Source: Microvirga pakistanensis
GTDB taxonomy: Bacteria; Pseudomonadota; Alphaproteobacteria; Rhizobiales; Beijerinckiaceae
Assembly: GCF_004458765.1 (NCBI RefSeq)
Contig: NZ_SPJX01000710.1
Location: forward strand, 1 to 64,000
Length of the DNA: 64,000 nucleotides
Direction: 5' to 3'
Position numbers and translations under genes: made by a program. The notes below the pieces were generated by a model. It saw only the letters and a list, made by a program, of their open reading frames with translations. It made no database searches and was not told the origin of the DNA. Positions 36,158 to 45,534 of the stretch are shown in pieces. The stretch's first letter is position 1, and the number at the start of each line of letters is the position of its first letter.

Positions 36158-36886
36158 ATGCGCCTCGCCCTCGCAGCGGCCTTTGCCACGGCTCTCGGCC
36201 TCGCCTCTCCGGCCCTCGCCCAGACTCCTCCCGCGCCGCGCCAGCCGACGATCAGCGTCATGGGCACGGGTGAGGCCGAGCTGAAGCCGGATTTCGCCAC
36301 CATTCTCGTCAGCGTGGAGACCAGGGGCGATACGGTGACCCAGGCCTCGAACGCGAACCGCGCGGGCACCGAGCGCGTGCTGGCCCGCATTCAAGGATTG
36401 GGGATCAAGAAGGAGGACATCCAGACGGCGAACTTCCAGGTCTTCCAGACGCCGCCGCAGATCGGGCCCGACGGCAAGGAGATCAAGCAGCCGAAGTTCT
36501 CCGCGACCCATCGGCTGCGCGTCAAGACCCGCAACATCGACGGCGTCGGACAGCTTGCGGGCGAGATTCTCGCCAGCGGTGACATGACCTTCCAGTCCGT
36601 CTCCTTCGGGCTCGACCGCCAGGAGGAAGGCGGCGATCAAGCCCGCGAGGCCGCCGTGCGCGACGCCAAGCGCCAGGCTGAGGTCTACGCGAATGCGGCC
36701 GGCGTGACCCTGGGCCGTTTGGTCGAGATCCGCGACGGCTCCGCCCAGCCTGTCGAGCCGTATGCGGACATGCGGATGGAGATGAGGGCAGCCAAGAGCG
36801 CCGAATCCGTTCCCCTCGTGCCGCCGGCGACGATCCGCTACACCGCGAACGTGCAACTCGTCTGGGAGCTGGCGCAGAAGCCCTGA
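36158..36886 (+). CDS. Exported SIMPL (DUF541) domain protein
   Basis: The 242-residue protein has a signal peptide (about 1-22, ending ALAQ) and one SIMPL domain. Recognisable parts are ISVMGTGEAELKPDFATILVSVE, VSFGLDRQEE, and RDAKRQAEVYANAAGVTLGRL. Members are periplasmic or outer-membrane proteins sometimes linked to oxidative stress or adhesion, with no known enzymatic role. I chose the ATG at 36158 because the terminator stem lies across any earlier start. Confidence 0.85.
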   Translation: MRLALAAAFATALGLASPALAQTPPAPRQPTISVMGTGEAELKPDFATILVSVETRGDTVTQASNANRAGTERVLARIQGLGIKKEDIQTANFQVFQTPPQIGPDGKEIKQPKFSATHRLRVKTRNIDGVGQLAGEILASGDMTFQSVSFGLDRQEEGGDQAREAAVRDAKRQAEVYANAAGVTLGRLVEIRDGSAQPVEPYADMRMEMRAAKSAESVPLVPPATIRYTANVQLVWELAQKP

Positions 36887-37088
36887 TCGGGCTCGCGCAT
36901 CGGATGGACGGATGGTGAAGCCAGGCGCACCATGATAGATTGACGGCTCGTCCATGGAGCCTATCGATCCGATCGCTCTCGCCATCCGGTCGCCTCGTCG
37001 AGTCCCCGGTGACGTCTGCGGTCGAACAGGATCGGCTCATCTCTTCGCAGGCGGGTCAGCCCGCATCACCTGGCAGGAGACCGGCCCG

Positions 37089-37496
37089 ATGACGAAAACC
37101 GTCACCTCCCTCTTCCATAGCGCGCGGCACGCGGACATCGCAGCACACCGTCTGGAGCAGGCCGGCATCCCCAGGAGCGGGATCGACATCTGGTCGACTT
37201 CGATCAACCTCGCCCCCCTTCTGGAGGACGCGGGCGTGTCGCGGGCCGACACGGATGCCTATGTGGAGGGCGTGCTTCACGGCGGCTCCGTGGTCATCGT
37301 GAGCTGCGCCGACGACGAGGTCGGCCGGGTCGTGCAGATTCTGGACGATGAAGGCGTGCTGGACCGCGACGAGCAGCAGGCGTCCGAGCGAACGGAAGAG
37401 CAGGAAGAACCGGCCTCCGCCGATCGGCCGGACGGGGCGGGGGACCGCCGGGTTCGCATCCATTCCCGCGAGGACGACCGCCCGGCGCAGACCTAG
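37089..37496 (+). CDS. General stress protein 17M-like domain protein
   Basis: This 135-residue protein begins with a compact alpha/beta domain (residues about 4-85: TSLFHSARHADIAAHRLEQ, then AYVEGVLHGGSVVIVS). That matches the heat-induced stress protein YflT/GSP17M family. The C-terminal 45 residues are acidic and disordered (EQQASERTEEQEE). AGGAG nine bases before the ATG supports the start. Its molecular function is unknown. It is alone, with a repeat element at its stop. Confidence 0.72.
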   Translation: MTKTVTSLFHSARHADIAAHRLEQAGIPRSGIDIWSTSINLAPLLEDAGVSRADTDAYVEGVLHGGSVVIVSCADDEVGRVVQILDDEGVLDRDEQQASERTEEQEEPASADRPDGAGDRRVRIHSREDDRPAQT

Positions 37497-37544
37497 AGCA
37501 TCTTGTCACGCAAAACCGCTTCTCACTTTTTACGTTCGATGCTC
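37495..37544. repeat. Degenerate palindromic repeat copy
   Basis: This element has the ends AGAGCATC and GATGCTCC like the other repeats, but the middle is diverged (inner arms CACGCAAAACCGC and TTTTTACG). It lies between convergent genes and could form a weak hairpin. Confidence 0.55.
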
Positions 37545-37575
37545 CTGGCACCTCTCACGCGAAGAGCCGCAGGCG

Positions 37576-39567
37576 TCAGGCGGCCCTGACGCTGGCGAGG
37601 AACCGGTGGATCTCGCGGCCGAGACGCTCCGCCTGTTCGTCCAAGGCCGTGGAGAGCCGCGCCACGGCACGGGCCGCATCGAGCGAGCGGACGGCCACGT
37701 TCCCGGTGGTCTCGATGGCCGAAGCCCCGGCCTGCGCCTCCGACGACACCTGCGCGACGGAACGCGCGATCTCGGACACCGCCACCGTCTGCTGGCTCAC
37801 CGTTCCGGCGACCGCCGACACTACCCCGGCGAGATCGTCCACGGAGGCCTGCACGGAGCCGAGCGCCACGAGGGTCTCACGGGAGGCGGCCTGGACCGCC
37901 TCGATCTGCCGCGCGATCTCCTCGGTGGCCTTGGCGGTCTGGCCCGCCAGCTCCTTCACCTCGGAGGCCACCACGGCAAAGCCCTTGCCGGCTTCGCCCG
38001 CGCGAGCCGCCTCGATGGTGGCGTTGAGGGCCAGGAGGTTGGTCTGCGAGGCGATGGAGCGGATGAGATCGGCCACCTGCCCGATATGGGACGTGGCCTC
38101 CGCCAGGATTGTCATGCTGCCGGAGGCGCCGCGCGCTTCCTCGACGGCACGCTGGGAGGCCTCCGCCGAGGCGCTCGTGCGAGCCGCCACGTCCGCCAGC
38201 GAGGCATCGAGCTCCTCGGCCGCGCTCGCCACCGTGGCCATGTTCTGCGACGTGCGGGAAGAGACGCTGCCGGCGACCTGCGCCTGCTGGGTCACCTGAT
38301 GGGCCGAGCCTTCCAGCTGCCCGGAGGCCGTGGCGAGATCGCCGGTCGCGCGGCGGACCTCTCCGAGGATCTGCTCCACGGAGGCGTCGAACCCGGCGAT
38401 CGCCTCGGCGATGACTTCGGCGCGCCGGGCCTCGAAGGCGGCCTGCCCCTCGCGCTCCTGCGTCAGCCGCTCGCGCTCGCGGGCATTGTCGCGGAAAACC
38501 AGAACCGTGCGGGCCATCGCGCCGATCTCGTCGGATGCGGCGGTCGAGGGCACCTCGACGCGGGCATCCCCGTCGGCCAGGCGCTGCATCGCCTGCTGGA
38601 GACGGGTCAGAGGCAGCGAGATCGAGCGCCCCACGAGAAGGTTGAGCGCAAGCCCCAGAAGCAGCGTCAGGCCCATCGCCCACAGGATCAGCGTGAAGGT
38701 GCGCTCCTGCGAGGCCGTAAGGGCCTCGGCCGTCCGCTCCGCTTCCGCATTAACCTTGGCCAGGAGCTGATCGAGAACGGGCACGATCAGGTCGAATTGT
38801 CCCTTCAGACGCTCGCTCTGCCCGGATACCTGCTGTTCCAGCTCGGTCCAGGCGCCGAATGCGGCCCGATAGGCTTCGCCCGCCCGCTCGATTGAGGCCT
38901 TCTCGGCCGAAAGACCACCGGGCAGCTGCGCCAGGGCCCGGGTGAAGCGGCCCTGGTCGACCTCGAAGGCACCCAAAAGGGTCTCGTCCATGACGTGACG
39001 GAGGCGGGCCTCCTGCCGGAACATTCCCAGGGTGGCGGCCCATAAACGGAAGGCGGCCGCCTCGCCGCTTCCGGTGAGCGGCCTGATCAGCTTTTCGAGG
39101 TTGTCCTCCGCCGCGAGAAGGCGCCCCAGCGCCCCTTCATGGGCCATGTAGCCGAGGCCGGCATAGAGCTTGTCGAGGGCTGTCCCCTGCTCGATCAAGA
39201 CGGCGGATTTCTGCTGGAGATCCTGGATCTCGTCCCTGATCAGAGCCGCTCCCGACGCCGCCCCCATCCCGTCGAGCTCCGCGGCCAGGGCCTTGTGCTG
39301 CGCCAGGAAGGCTTGGCCATGGTGTCCCTGGCGGGTCGCGACCCAGTCCTGGGTGACGGCCTTCAGGGCATCGACCCGGCCCCGGAACTGATAGGCTTTC
39401 TCGGCCAGAACGAAATAGATCCGCTGCGTCCTGAGGGCGTTCTCCACCTCGCCACGGCCGATCTGAAACACGGCGCCGATCACCGCGAAGCCCATCACCA
39501 TGACGCCGCTCAGGGTCGCCACGCGCACCCTGACAGACGGCCAACGCAACCCGGCACGGTTCAGCAT
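37576..39567 (-). CDS. Methyl-accepting chemotaxis protein
   Basis: The 663-residue receptor has two membrane helices (about 15-36 and 290-312) bounding a long helical periplasmic sensor of about 250 residues. Then come a HAMP domain ([20 protein letters not shown]) and a signalling coiled coil. The conserved hairpin tip reads [22 protein letters not shown] followed by [15 protein letters not shown]. It would signal through CheA/CheW, but no che genes are nearby. The sensor domain is helical and its ligand is not evident. A decayed relative lies at 16646. Confidence 0.92.
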   Translation of the reverse strand: MLNRAGLRWPSVRVRVATLSGVMVMGFAVIGAVFQIGRGEVENALRTQRIYFVLAEKAYQFRGRVDALKAVTQDWVATRQGHHGQAFLAQHKALAAELDGMGAASGAALIRDEIQDLQQKSAVLIEQGTALDKLYAGLGYMAHEGALGRLLAAEDNLEKLIRPLTGSGEAAAFRLWAATLGMFRQEARLRHVMDETLLGAFEVDQGRFTRALAQLPGGLSAEKASIERAGEAYRAAFGAWTELEQQVSGQSERLKGQFDLIVPVLDQLLAKVNAEAERTAEALTASQERTFTLILWAMGLTLLLGLALNLLVGRSISLPLTRLQQAMQRLADGDARVEVPSTAASDEIGAMARTVLVFRDNARERERLTQEREGQAAFEARRAEVIAEAIAGFDASVEQILGEVRRATGDLATASGQLEGSAHQVTQQAQVAGSVSSRTSQNMATVASAAEELDASLADVAARTSASAEASQRAVEEARGASGSMTILAEATSHIGQVADLIRSIASQTNLLALNATIEAARAGEAGKGFAVVASEVKELAGQTAKATEEIARQIEAVQAASRETLVALGSVQASVDDLAGVVSAVAGTVSQQTVAVSEIARSVAQVSSEAQAGASAIETTGNVAVRSLDAARAVARLSTALDEQAERLGREIHRFLASVRAA

Positions 39568-39641
39568 TGCCCTTGATCCCCTTTTATGGGAAGGACAATA
39601 ATCAGCCTAGCTTGCGTGAAGATGGCGCCGCTGAGGTGAGA

Positions 39642-40100
39642 TCAGGCAGCCTTGGGCAGTTCGGTCATGATCGCGTAGAGGGCGGCCGCATCCTTGGTGG
39701 CGCGCACCCGCTCGATGAGGCCGGGCTCGCGCAGCACCCGCGCCACGCGGGCCAGGGCCTTCAGGTGGTCGGCTCCGGCGCCCTCGGGTGCCAGGAGCAG
39801 GAACAGCACGTCCACCTGCTGACCGTCGAGGGCCTCGAAATCGATCGGTTTCTCAAGCCTTGCGATCAGGCCGAAGATGCGGGTCAGGCCCGACAATTTG
39901 CCGTGGGGAATGGCGAGTCCCTCTCCGATCCCGGTCGAGCCGAGGCGTTCGCGCTGGAGAAGGGCCTCGTAGATGGCGCTCTCGGGCAAGCCGGTGAGCT
40001 TGGACGCATGGGTGGCCAGCTCCTGGAGCGCCTGCTTCTTGCTGCCCACGCGCAGGGCGGGCAGAACGGCCTGAGGGTCTAGAAAATCCAGCAAGGGCAT
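39642..40100 (-). CDS. ptsN: PTS IIA-Ntr regulatory protein
   Basis: The 152-residue protein is a EIIA-Ntr domain with the phosphorylated His66 in GLAIPHGKL. Other family blocks are RERLGSTGIGEG and VDVLFLLLAPEGAG. In the PTS-Ntr chain it receives phosphate from NPr and regulates potassium uptake and nitrogen or carbon metabolism. It is the last member of the rpoN-linked cluster, downstream of hpf, as in many proteobacteria. Confidence 0.93.
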   Translation of the reverse strand: MPLLDFLDPQAVLPALRVGSKKQALQELATHASKLTGLPESAIYEALLQRERLGSTGIGEGLAIPHGKLSGLTRIFGLIARLEKPIDFEALDGQQVDVLFLLLAPEGAGADHLKALARVARVLREPGLIERVRATKDAAALYAIMTELPKAA

Positions 40101-40182
40101 TGATCACGCTGCATTTGGGTGTGAAGGCTTTCAGGCCTCTCACCGTTCCAGGCAAAAACCAGGCCAAGAGGGATTAACCCCA

Positions 40183-40758
40183 TCAAGGCTGAGCGGGCGG
40201 TGGGTCGACCCAGCCGATCGCCCCGTCACCGCGGCGGTATACGACGTTCACGCGGCCGGTGCTAGCATGGATGAACACGAGAGCGGCAGCTCCCGTCAGA
40301 TCGAGCCGCATCACGGCCTCGCTGACGGAAAACCGATGAAGCGGCTTCGTGGTTTCCGCAATGACCACAGGATGATAGCTCTCCTCCTCCACGGCTTCGT
40401 CGGTGGGAGCCTCGAAGACCGCATAGGGGGCTTCCAGGCCGGTTTCGCGCGCTTGGCCCGGACTGGCATGGTCCTTGAGCCGCTGCTTGTAGCGGCGCAG
40501 GCGCTTCTCGATGCGAATCGCCGATTGATCGAAGCTGGAATAGGCATCCTGGGCGGCGCCGGAGGCCTCGATGGTGATGCCGGACGTCAGGTGAAGCACG
40601 CAATCGGTGCGAAATCCGGTGCCGTCCCTGGCAACCGTGACGTGGCCGGAATAGCCTCCGTCGAAATATTTCGACATGGTGCCCGCCATGCGCGCCATCA
40701 CCTGGGATCGAAGGGCCTCACCGATATCGAGGTTCTTTCCCGAAATCCTCAGCGACAT
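40183..40758 (-). CDS. hpf: Ribosome hibernation promoting factor, long form
   Basis: The 191-residue protein has an N-terminal ribosome-binding domain (about 1-105: MSLRISGKNLDIGEALRSQV through IEKRLRRYKQRLKDH). A linker leads to the C-terminal dimerisation domain characteristic of long HPF (RFSVSEAVMRLDLTGAAALVF to GAIGWVDP). It ties ribosomes into inactive 100S dimers in stationary phase. GAGGGAG before the ATG fixes the start at 40758. Its place between rpoN and ptsN is the classic arrangement. Confidence 0.93.
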   Translation of the reverse strand: MSLRISGKNLDIGEALRSQVMARMAGTMSKYFDGGYSGHVTVARDGTGFRTDCVLHLTSGITIEASGAAQDAYSSFDQSAIRIEKRLRRYKQRLKDHASPGQARETGLEAPYAVFEAPTDEAVEEESYHPVVIAETTKPLHRFSVSEAVMRLDLTGAAALVFIHASTGRVNVVYRRGDGAIGWVDPPPAQP

Positions 40759-40848
40759 GGCGGTCTCCCTCTCAAAATGCCCATTTGACGGGACTGGTTG
40801 GGCGCATGATGCCCGGAACCACCGGCAAAGCAAACATATTTGCGGCGG

Positions 40849-42273
40849 CTACGACATCCTGAACCGGTTTCTCCTGCGGCGCTGCGCCGAAGAGGGAATG
40901 CGCAGGACCTCCCGGTATTTGGCGATGGTCCGGCGGGCCACGGCGATGCCTTCCGCTCTCAAGACTTGTGCAAGTGCCTCATCGGAGAGCACACGCTCGG
41001 GGGTCTCGGCCTCGATCAGCTGACGGATGCGGTGGCGCACGGCCTTGGCCGCATGCTCCCCCTCGCCGGTCGCGGCGCTGAGGAAGAACCTCATGGGATG
41101 GGTGACGCCGCCTGAGCCGATGGCCTTGTTGGCCACCACCCGGGAGATTGTCGATTCATGCATCCCGATGGCTTCGGCCACGCTCTTCAGGGTCATGGGC
41201 CGCAACGCCGCGATCCCCTCCCGGAAGAAGCCCTCCTGCTGACGGACGATCTCGCCCGCGACCGTCAGGATGGTCTTGGCCCTCTGGTCGAGGCTGCGGG
41301 TGAGCCAGCTTGCGCTCTGCAGGCAATCGGAGAGGAAGCTCCTGTCCTCGTCCCGCCGCACGGCCTTTGCCACTTCGGCGTAATAGCTGCGGTCGAGCAG
41401 GATGCGCGGGAGCGTGTCGGGATTGAGCTCCACGATGAAGCCGCCGTCCGCCGCCGGCCGCACCAGCACGTCGGGAACGAGAACGTCGAAGGGAGCTGGC
41501 GTGAAGGCAAGGCCGGGCTTCGGCTCCAGCCGGCGGATCTCCGCCAGCATGTCGGCGAGATCCTCCCGGTCCACGCCGCAAAGCGTCTCGAGCGTGGCGA
41601 AATCCTGCCGGGCCACGAGATCGAGGCGCGAGAGCAGGATCTGCATGGCGGGGTCGAGCCTGTCCCGTTCCCGCAACTGGATTTCCAGGCACTCCCTCAG
41701 GTTTCGGGCAGCGATGCCGCAGGGCTCGAAGGATTGGACGAGCCGCAGAGCGGCCTCGATGCGATCGGGCGACACGCCGAGCCGGTCCGCCACCGGCCCC
41801 AGCCCTTCGGCGAGGTATCCGGCCTCGTCGAGGGAATGAATGAGATGCCGGCCGATCTCGCGCAGGGGAGGATCGGCGGATGCGAGCTCGAGCTGGGCCT
41901 CGAGATGCTCCGTCAGGGTCTGGGCCCCCGCGAGGGTGGCCTCCAGCTCGGGGCCCAGCTCGGCATGGGAGGCCGCCCCTTGGGACGAGGCTCCGGCCGC
42001 GCCGCCGCTCCGCGACGGCGGGGGCCCCGGGATCATCCGTCCGCCGGATTGCGCATGTCTCTGCTTGGCGCGCAGGAAATCGGCGAGGCTCGGAAGGGGG
42101 CGATCCCCCTGCGCCTCCGCCTCCTGCAGGAGCGGATTGCGCTCGAGCTCCGCCTCCACATAGGCAACCAGTTCCGCGTGGGAGAGCTGCAGCAGCTTGA
42201 TGGATTGCACGAGCTGGGGAGTCATGGTCAGGGACTGGCCCTGGCGCATCTCGAGCCGTTGCATCGCACTCAT
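40849..42273 (-). CDS. rpoN: RNA polymerase sigma-54 factor
   Basis: The 474-residue protein shows sigma-54 region I (QRLEMRQGQSLTMTPQLVQSIKLLQLS) and the core-binding and CTD regions. The RpoN box ARRTIAKYRE at residues 446-455 recognises the -24 element. Sigma-54 directs transcription that needs enhancer-binding ATPases, for example in nitrogen metabolism. The start ATG at 42273 follows AAGGAT. Region II includes a low-complexity stretch (GPPPSRSGGAAGASS). A repeat-family hairpin lies between lptB and this gene. Confidence 0.95.
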   Translation of the reverse strand: MSAMQRLEMRQGQSLTMTPQLVQSIKLLQLSHAELVAYVEAELERNPLLQEAEAQGDRPLPSLADFLRAKQRHAQSGGRMIPGPPPSRSGGAAGASSQGAASHAELGPELEATLAGAQTLTEHLEAQLELASADPPLREIGRHLIHSLDEAGYLAEGLGPVADRLGVSPDRIEAALRLVQSFEPCGIAARNLRECLEIQLRERDRLDPAMQILLSRLDLVARQDFATLETLCGVDREDLADMLAEIRRLEPKPGLAFTPAPFDVLVPDVLVRPAADGGFIVELNPDTLPRILLDRSYYAEVAKAVRRDEDRSFLSDCLQSASWLTRSLDQRAKTILTVAGEIVRQQEGFFREGIAALRPMTLKSVAEAIGMHESTISRVVANKAIGSGGVTHPMRFFLSAATGEGEHAAKAVRHRIRQLIEAETPERVLSDEALAQVLRAEGIAVARRTIAKYREVLRIPSSAQRRRRNRFRMS

Positions 42274-42371
42274 CGCCGCATCCTTCGGGCATGCTTCTTG
42301 CATGCCTGATTCTTGTACTGCGGTGCCGGCCGTAACGTCAAAAGGCGGATCGCCTCGATCCTGGACCTCTC

Positions 42372-42404
42372 TCCGATGCGCTCTCCTGGGAGTGGAGCAT
42401 CGGA
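42372..42404 (-). repeat. Short repeat-family hairpin between lptB and rpoN
   Basis: TCCGATGC at 42372-42379 pairs with GCATCGGA at 42397-42404, immediately downstream of the lptB stop codon. The ends match the AAGCATCGGA-type repeat unit. A hairpin here, without a U-run, could stabilise the lptB message 3' end or lower read-through into rpoN. Confidence 0.55.
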
Positions 42405-43259
42405 TTAGAGACGGAAATCCTCGCCGAGGTAGAGACGGCGCACGTCCTCGTTGGCCACGATGGCGTCCGGCGAGCCTTCGGTGAGCACGCGGCCGGAATG
42501 GATGATATAGGCGCGGTCGATCAGGCCCAGGGTCTCGCGCACGTTGTGGTCGGTGATGAGAACGCCCAGGCCGCGGCGGGTGAGGTGCCGCACGAGGTTC
42601 TGAATGTCGCCCACGGCGATCGGATCGATACCCGCGAAAGGCTCGTCCAGCAGCATGAAGGTGGGTTCGCCCGCGAGCGCGCGGGCGATCTCGCAGCGGC
42701 GGCGCTCGCCGCCCGACAGCGCGATGGACGGGGCCTTGCGCAGGCGCGTGATGTTGAACTCATCGAGGAGCGCATCGAGCTTGCGCTCGCGCTCCTTCCG
42801 GCTCGGCTCCACGATCTCCAGGACCGCGCGGATGTTGTCCTCCACGCTCAGGCCCCGGAAGATCGAGGCCTCCTGCGGCAGATAGCCGATGCCCAGGCGC
42901 GCCCGGCGATACATGGGAAGGCCCGTCACGTCGTGCCCGTCGAGGCTGATCACGCCGCGATCCGCCTGCACCAGCCCGGTGATCATGTAGAAGATCGTGG
43001 TCTTGCCGGCGCCGTTGGGGCCGAGAAGGCCCACCGCCTCGCCGGCGCGCACGTTGAGGCCCGCGTCCTGCACCACCGTGCGGCCGCGATAGCTCTTCTG
43101 CAGGCCCTTGACGGCCAGAATGCCCGGACCGCCGAATACGCTCGTATTCTCCGTGCGGCCGAAGACATGCGGCGCCGGACCGGTCGTCTGGCGGGCCAAG
43201 GTCGTCGTGTCCGCCGGGGCGGATTGGGCGCGGTTGAAAAGAGACTTCACGGGATCCAT
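42405..43259 (-). CDS. lptB: LPS export ABC transporter ATP-binding protein
   Basis: The 284-residue ATPase has Walker A GPNGAGKTT, the Q-loop region LPQEASIFRGLSVEDNI, signature LSGGERRRCEIARAL and Walker B FMLLDEPFAGIDP. LptB drives the extraction of lipopolysaccharide from the inner membrane with LptFG. The N-terminus carries about 45 extra residues compared with E. coli LptB, a feature of alphaproteobacteria. It follows lptA by 45 bases in the same direction. Confidence 0.94.
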   Translation of the reverse strand: MDPVKSLFNRAQSAPADTTTLARQTTGPAPHVFGRTENTSVFGGPGILAVKGLQKSYRGRTVVQDAGLNVRAGEAVGLLGPNGAGKTTIFYMITGLVQADRGVISLDGHDVTGLPMYRRARLGIGYLPQEASIFRGLSVEDNIRAVLEIVEPSRKERERKLDALLDEFNITRLRKAPSIALSGGERRRCEIARALAGEPTFMLLDEPFAGIDPIAVGDIQNLVRHLTRRGLGVLITDHNVRETLGLIDRAYIIHSGRVLTEGSPDAIVANEDVRRLYLGEDFRL

Positions 43260-43304
43260 CACCACAAAGAGAAGGCCGGATCTCCTCCGGCCCTGTGAAA
43301 GGAG

Positions 43305-43928
43305 CTACGGCCTGGGCTTGGCGTTGCCGGCCCCGGTCGGAGCCGGTCCGCCGCTGCCGGGCACGAACAGCGCCCGCACGCGGCCGCCGGGCTTGGTGTC
43401 GATGCTCGCGACACCCGTATTGATGTCATAGACCACGCGCTCCCCTCGAGTCACGTTGGGACCGTCGCTGAGGGCGGCGTTGCCGTTGAGCAGGATCTTG
43501 TTGGCGCCCCGGTCGAAGGTGGCATTGTCGCCGGTGGCCACCTGCGTTTTGGACACGATGGTGACCGGTCCCTTGCAGTCGATCTTCCTGATTGCGCTCT
43601 CGCCGGGCGCCTGCGAGGGTGCCGCGGCGGGCTGCGCGGCAGGCTGCGCGGCGCCGCCTTCCCGGTTCTGCTGCTCGTAGAACACGGTCATGGCGGTGCA
43701 CTTCATGGTGCTCTCGCCCTGAACGGCCACCACGTCGCCGGAGAATACCGCGCGTCCTTCCCTGTCGAACACTTCGAGCTTATTGGCGTCGATCTTGATC
43801 GGCTCCTTGCTGGACCCGAAATTGCCGAAGCCCACCGCGCGCTCCTTGGAGGACTGGGCCCAGGCGGCGGAGGTCGCGGCCGGAACGAGGAGCGCGAGAG
43901 CAAGCGCGTGGCGTGCGAGACTCATCAT
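43305..43928 (-). CDS. lptA: LPS transport periplasmic protein LptA
   Basis: The 207-residue protein has a signal peptide (about 1-24, ending AWAQ) and the OstA/LptA beta-jellyroll fold (PIKIDANKLEVFDREGRAVFSGDVVAVQG and ATFDRGANKILLNGNAALSDG). An Ala/Pro/Gln-rich insert (about residues 92-108) interrupts the sheet and is a lineage-specific addition. LptA bridges the periplasm for lipopolysaccharide transport. Its start overlaps the lptC stop by four bases. Confidence 0.92.
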   Translation of the reverse strand: MMSLARHALALALLVPAATSAAWAQSSKERAVGFGNFGSSKEPIKIDANKLEVFDREGRAVFSGDVVAVQGESTMKCTAMTVFYEQQNREGGAAQPAAQPAAAPSQAPGESAIRKIDCKGPVTIVSKTQVATGDNATFDRGANKILLNGNAALSDGPNVTRGERVVYDINTGVASIDTKPGGRVRALFVPGSGGPAPTGAGNAKPRP

Positions 43929-44695
43929 GGACGAACACTTGTCGGTTGAGCCGCCGGGCGTTCGGCGGCAGGAGGGGAGACGGGGGCCTTGGAATCCGTG
44001 GCCGGCGGGGCGGGAGCATCAGGCTCGGGGGCCGTCGAAGGCATGAAGGTGGTGCGGACGCGCCCCTTGAAGCTGAGGACCTTGCCGTTGTCGACGACCT
44101 TCAGCCCCTCGGCCTCGATCCGGCCGTTGCCGCCGAGGATCACCGTGACGGGCTCGTTGGAGGTGACCCCGCCGGATTTGAAATCCACGAAGGCGGATAT
44201 CATCTGGACTTCCTGGCCCGCATTCGTGGTCACGCGGACGCCCTGGTTCAGGTTCATCTGCTCCTTCTGGGTGTCCAGCACGCCCATATTGGCTTCGAGC
44301 CGGGCAACGCTGCCTTTGTCGTCGGTGACGATGCGAGCGCGCAGATCCTTCAGCTCCACGAAATTGGGCTTGCGCACGTCCTGCGTGGCGGCGCTGGCGG
44401 TCACCTCATAGGGCCTGTTGTCGTTCTTGAACCCGGTGAGCCTGGGGGCCTCCATGGTCACGTTCGTGCCGCTGACCCCGATATTGTCGAAGCTCAGGTT
44501 CTCGATCTGCTTGAAGGGTTCGAAATAGGCGAAAAACCCCACGACTCCCATCGCGAGGACGGACCCGACGGGAATGGCGAATTTCGCGAAACGCACCCAG
44601 CGGGAATGGCGTCGGGCCTTGTTGAAGGCGCGCGTGCGCGCGGCCGGCCTCGAGGCCGGGCTCCCCTGCATCGTGGTGCCCTGAAATCCCGCCAC
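43925..44695 (-). CDS. lptC: LPS export system protein LptC
   Basis: The 256-residue protein has a basic N-terminus, one membrane helix (about 39-57) and the LptC beta-jellyroll (NLSFDNIGVSGTNVTMEAPRLTG through VKVVDNGKVLSFKGRVRTTF in outline). The last 30 residues form a Pro/Ala tail. It passes lipopolysaccharide from the LptBFG complex to LptA. It is encoded just upstream of, and overlapping, lptA. RNase D is the gene before it, separated by about 100 bases. Confidence 0.9.
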   Translation of the reverse strand: MAGFQGTTMQGSPASRPAARTRAFNKARRHSRWVRFAKFAIPVGSVLAMGVVGFFAYFEPFKQIENLSFDNIGVSGTNVTMEAPRLTGFKNDNRPYEVTASAATQDVRKPNFVELKDLRARIVTDDKGSVARLEANMGVLDTQKEQMNLNQGVRVTTNAGQEVQMISAFVDFKSGGVTSNEPVTVILGGNGRIEAEGLKVVDNGKVLSFKGRVRTTFMPSTAPEPDAPAPPATDSKAPVSPPAAERPAAQPTSVRP

Positions 44696-44799
44696 GTTGA
44701 ATCCAATCCCTTCCGTCTCACCGCTCCAGGCGCCATGCCGATCGGTGATGGCGATGTTATGACGGATATGGGGTTTATGCGGGAAAGTTTAAGCCTGCG

Positions 44800-45414
44800 T
44801 CAACTATGCGCGAAAATGTCGGTCTCGGGCCAGCCGAGAAGGTCAAGCTGCGCCCGGGTCGGCAGGAAGGCGAAGCATTGATGGGCGATGCCGAGCCGGT
44901 TTTCCCGTTCCAGCCTCTGGTCGAGCTTGTCCCTGAGGGCATGGAGATGCAGCACGTCGGAAGCCGCATAGTCGAGCTGGGCGGGGGTAAGCGTCTCGGC
45001 CCCCCAATCGGAGGATTGCTGCTGCTTGGACAGCTCGATCCCGAGAAATTCCCGCACGAGATCCTTCAGGCCGTGCCGGTCCGTGTAGGTGCGCACCAGC
45101 CTCGAGGCCACCTTGGTGCAATAGACCGGCCGCGGCATCACCGCGAAGGCATGGAAGATCACCGCGAGGTCGAAACGGGCGTAATGGAAGATCTTGAGGA
45201 CGCTCTCGTCCCCCAGAACCCGGATCAGGTTCTCGGGCCGGGGTCCGTCCTTGAGGATCTGCACCACGTCGGCCTCGCCGTCGCCCTTCGAGATCTGCAC
45301 CACGCAGAGGCGGTCGCGATGCGGGTTGAGGCCGAGCGTCTCGGTATCGATCGCGATCGCGGAGCCGGGCTGATAATCCGCGGGCAGGTCGCCGCGATGA
45401 AAGCGCGTTGTCAT
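44800..45414 (-). CDS. rnd: Ribonuclease D (short form)
   Basis: The 204-residue 3'-5' exonuclease has the DEDDy residues: Asp23 and Glu25 (AIDTETLGL), Asp82 (FHYARFDLAV), and Tyr149 with Asp153 (QLDYAASDV). It lacks the C-terminal HRDC domains of E. coli RNase D, as is usual for the alphaproteobacterial short form. It trims structured RNAs such as tRNA precursors. It sits upstream of lptC, a neighbour often conserved in rhizobia. Confidence 0.9.
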   Translation of the reverse strand: MTTRFHRGDLPADYQPGSAIAIDTETLGLNPHRDRLCVVQISKGDGEADVVQILKDGPRPENLIRVLGDESVLKIFHYARFDLAVIFHAFAVMPRPVYCTKVASRLVRTYTDRHGLKDLVREFLGIELSKQQQSSDWGAETLTPAQLDYAASDVLHLHALRDKLDQRLERENRLGIAHQCFAFLPTRAQLDLLGWPETDIFAHS

Positions 45415-45485
45415 GGAGGGTAAGCCAGTTGCGAAAGATGCCAGGTGCGGCTCTAGCCTGTCTTAAGGCGATCTTCAACGATCAA

Positions 45486-45514
45486 GACAAGCCCCGCGCG
45501 AGGCGGGGCTTGTC
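45486..45514 (-). terminator. Hairpin terminator after the Gly/Tyr-rich gene
   Basis: An 11-base perfect stem (GACAAGCCCCG with CGGGGCTTGTC) encloses a seven-base loop. It is 20 bases downstream of the leftward gene at 45535 and also upstream of rnd. No strong U-run follows on the leftward strand, so termination may be partial. Confidence 0.65.
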
Positions 45515-45534
45515 CGGATGGCATAAGGCCAGCC

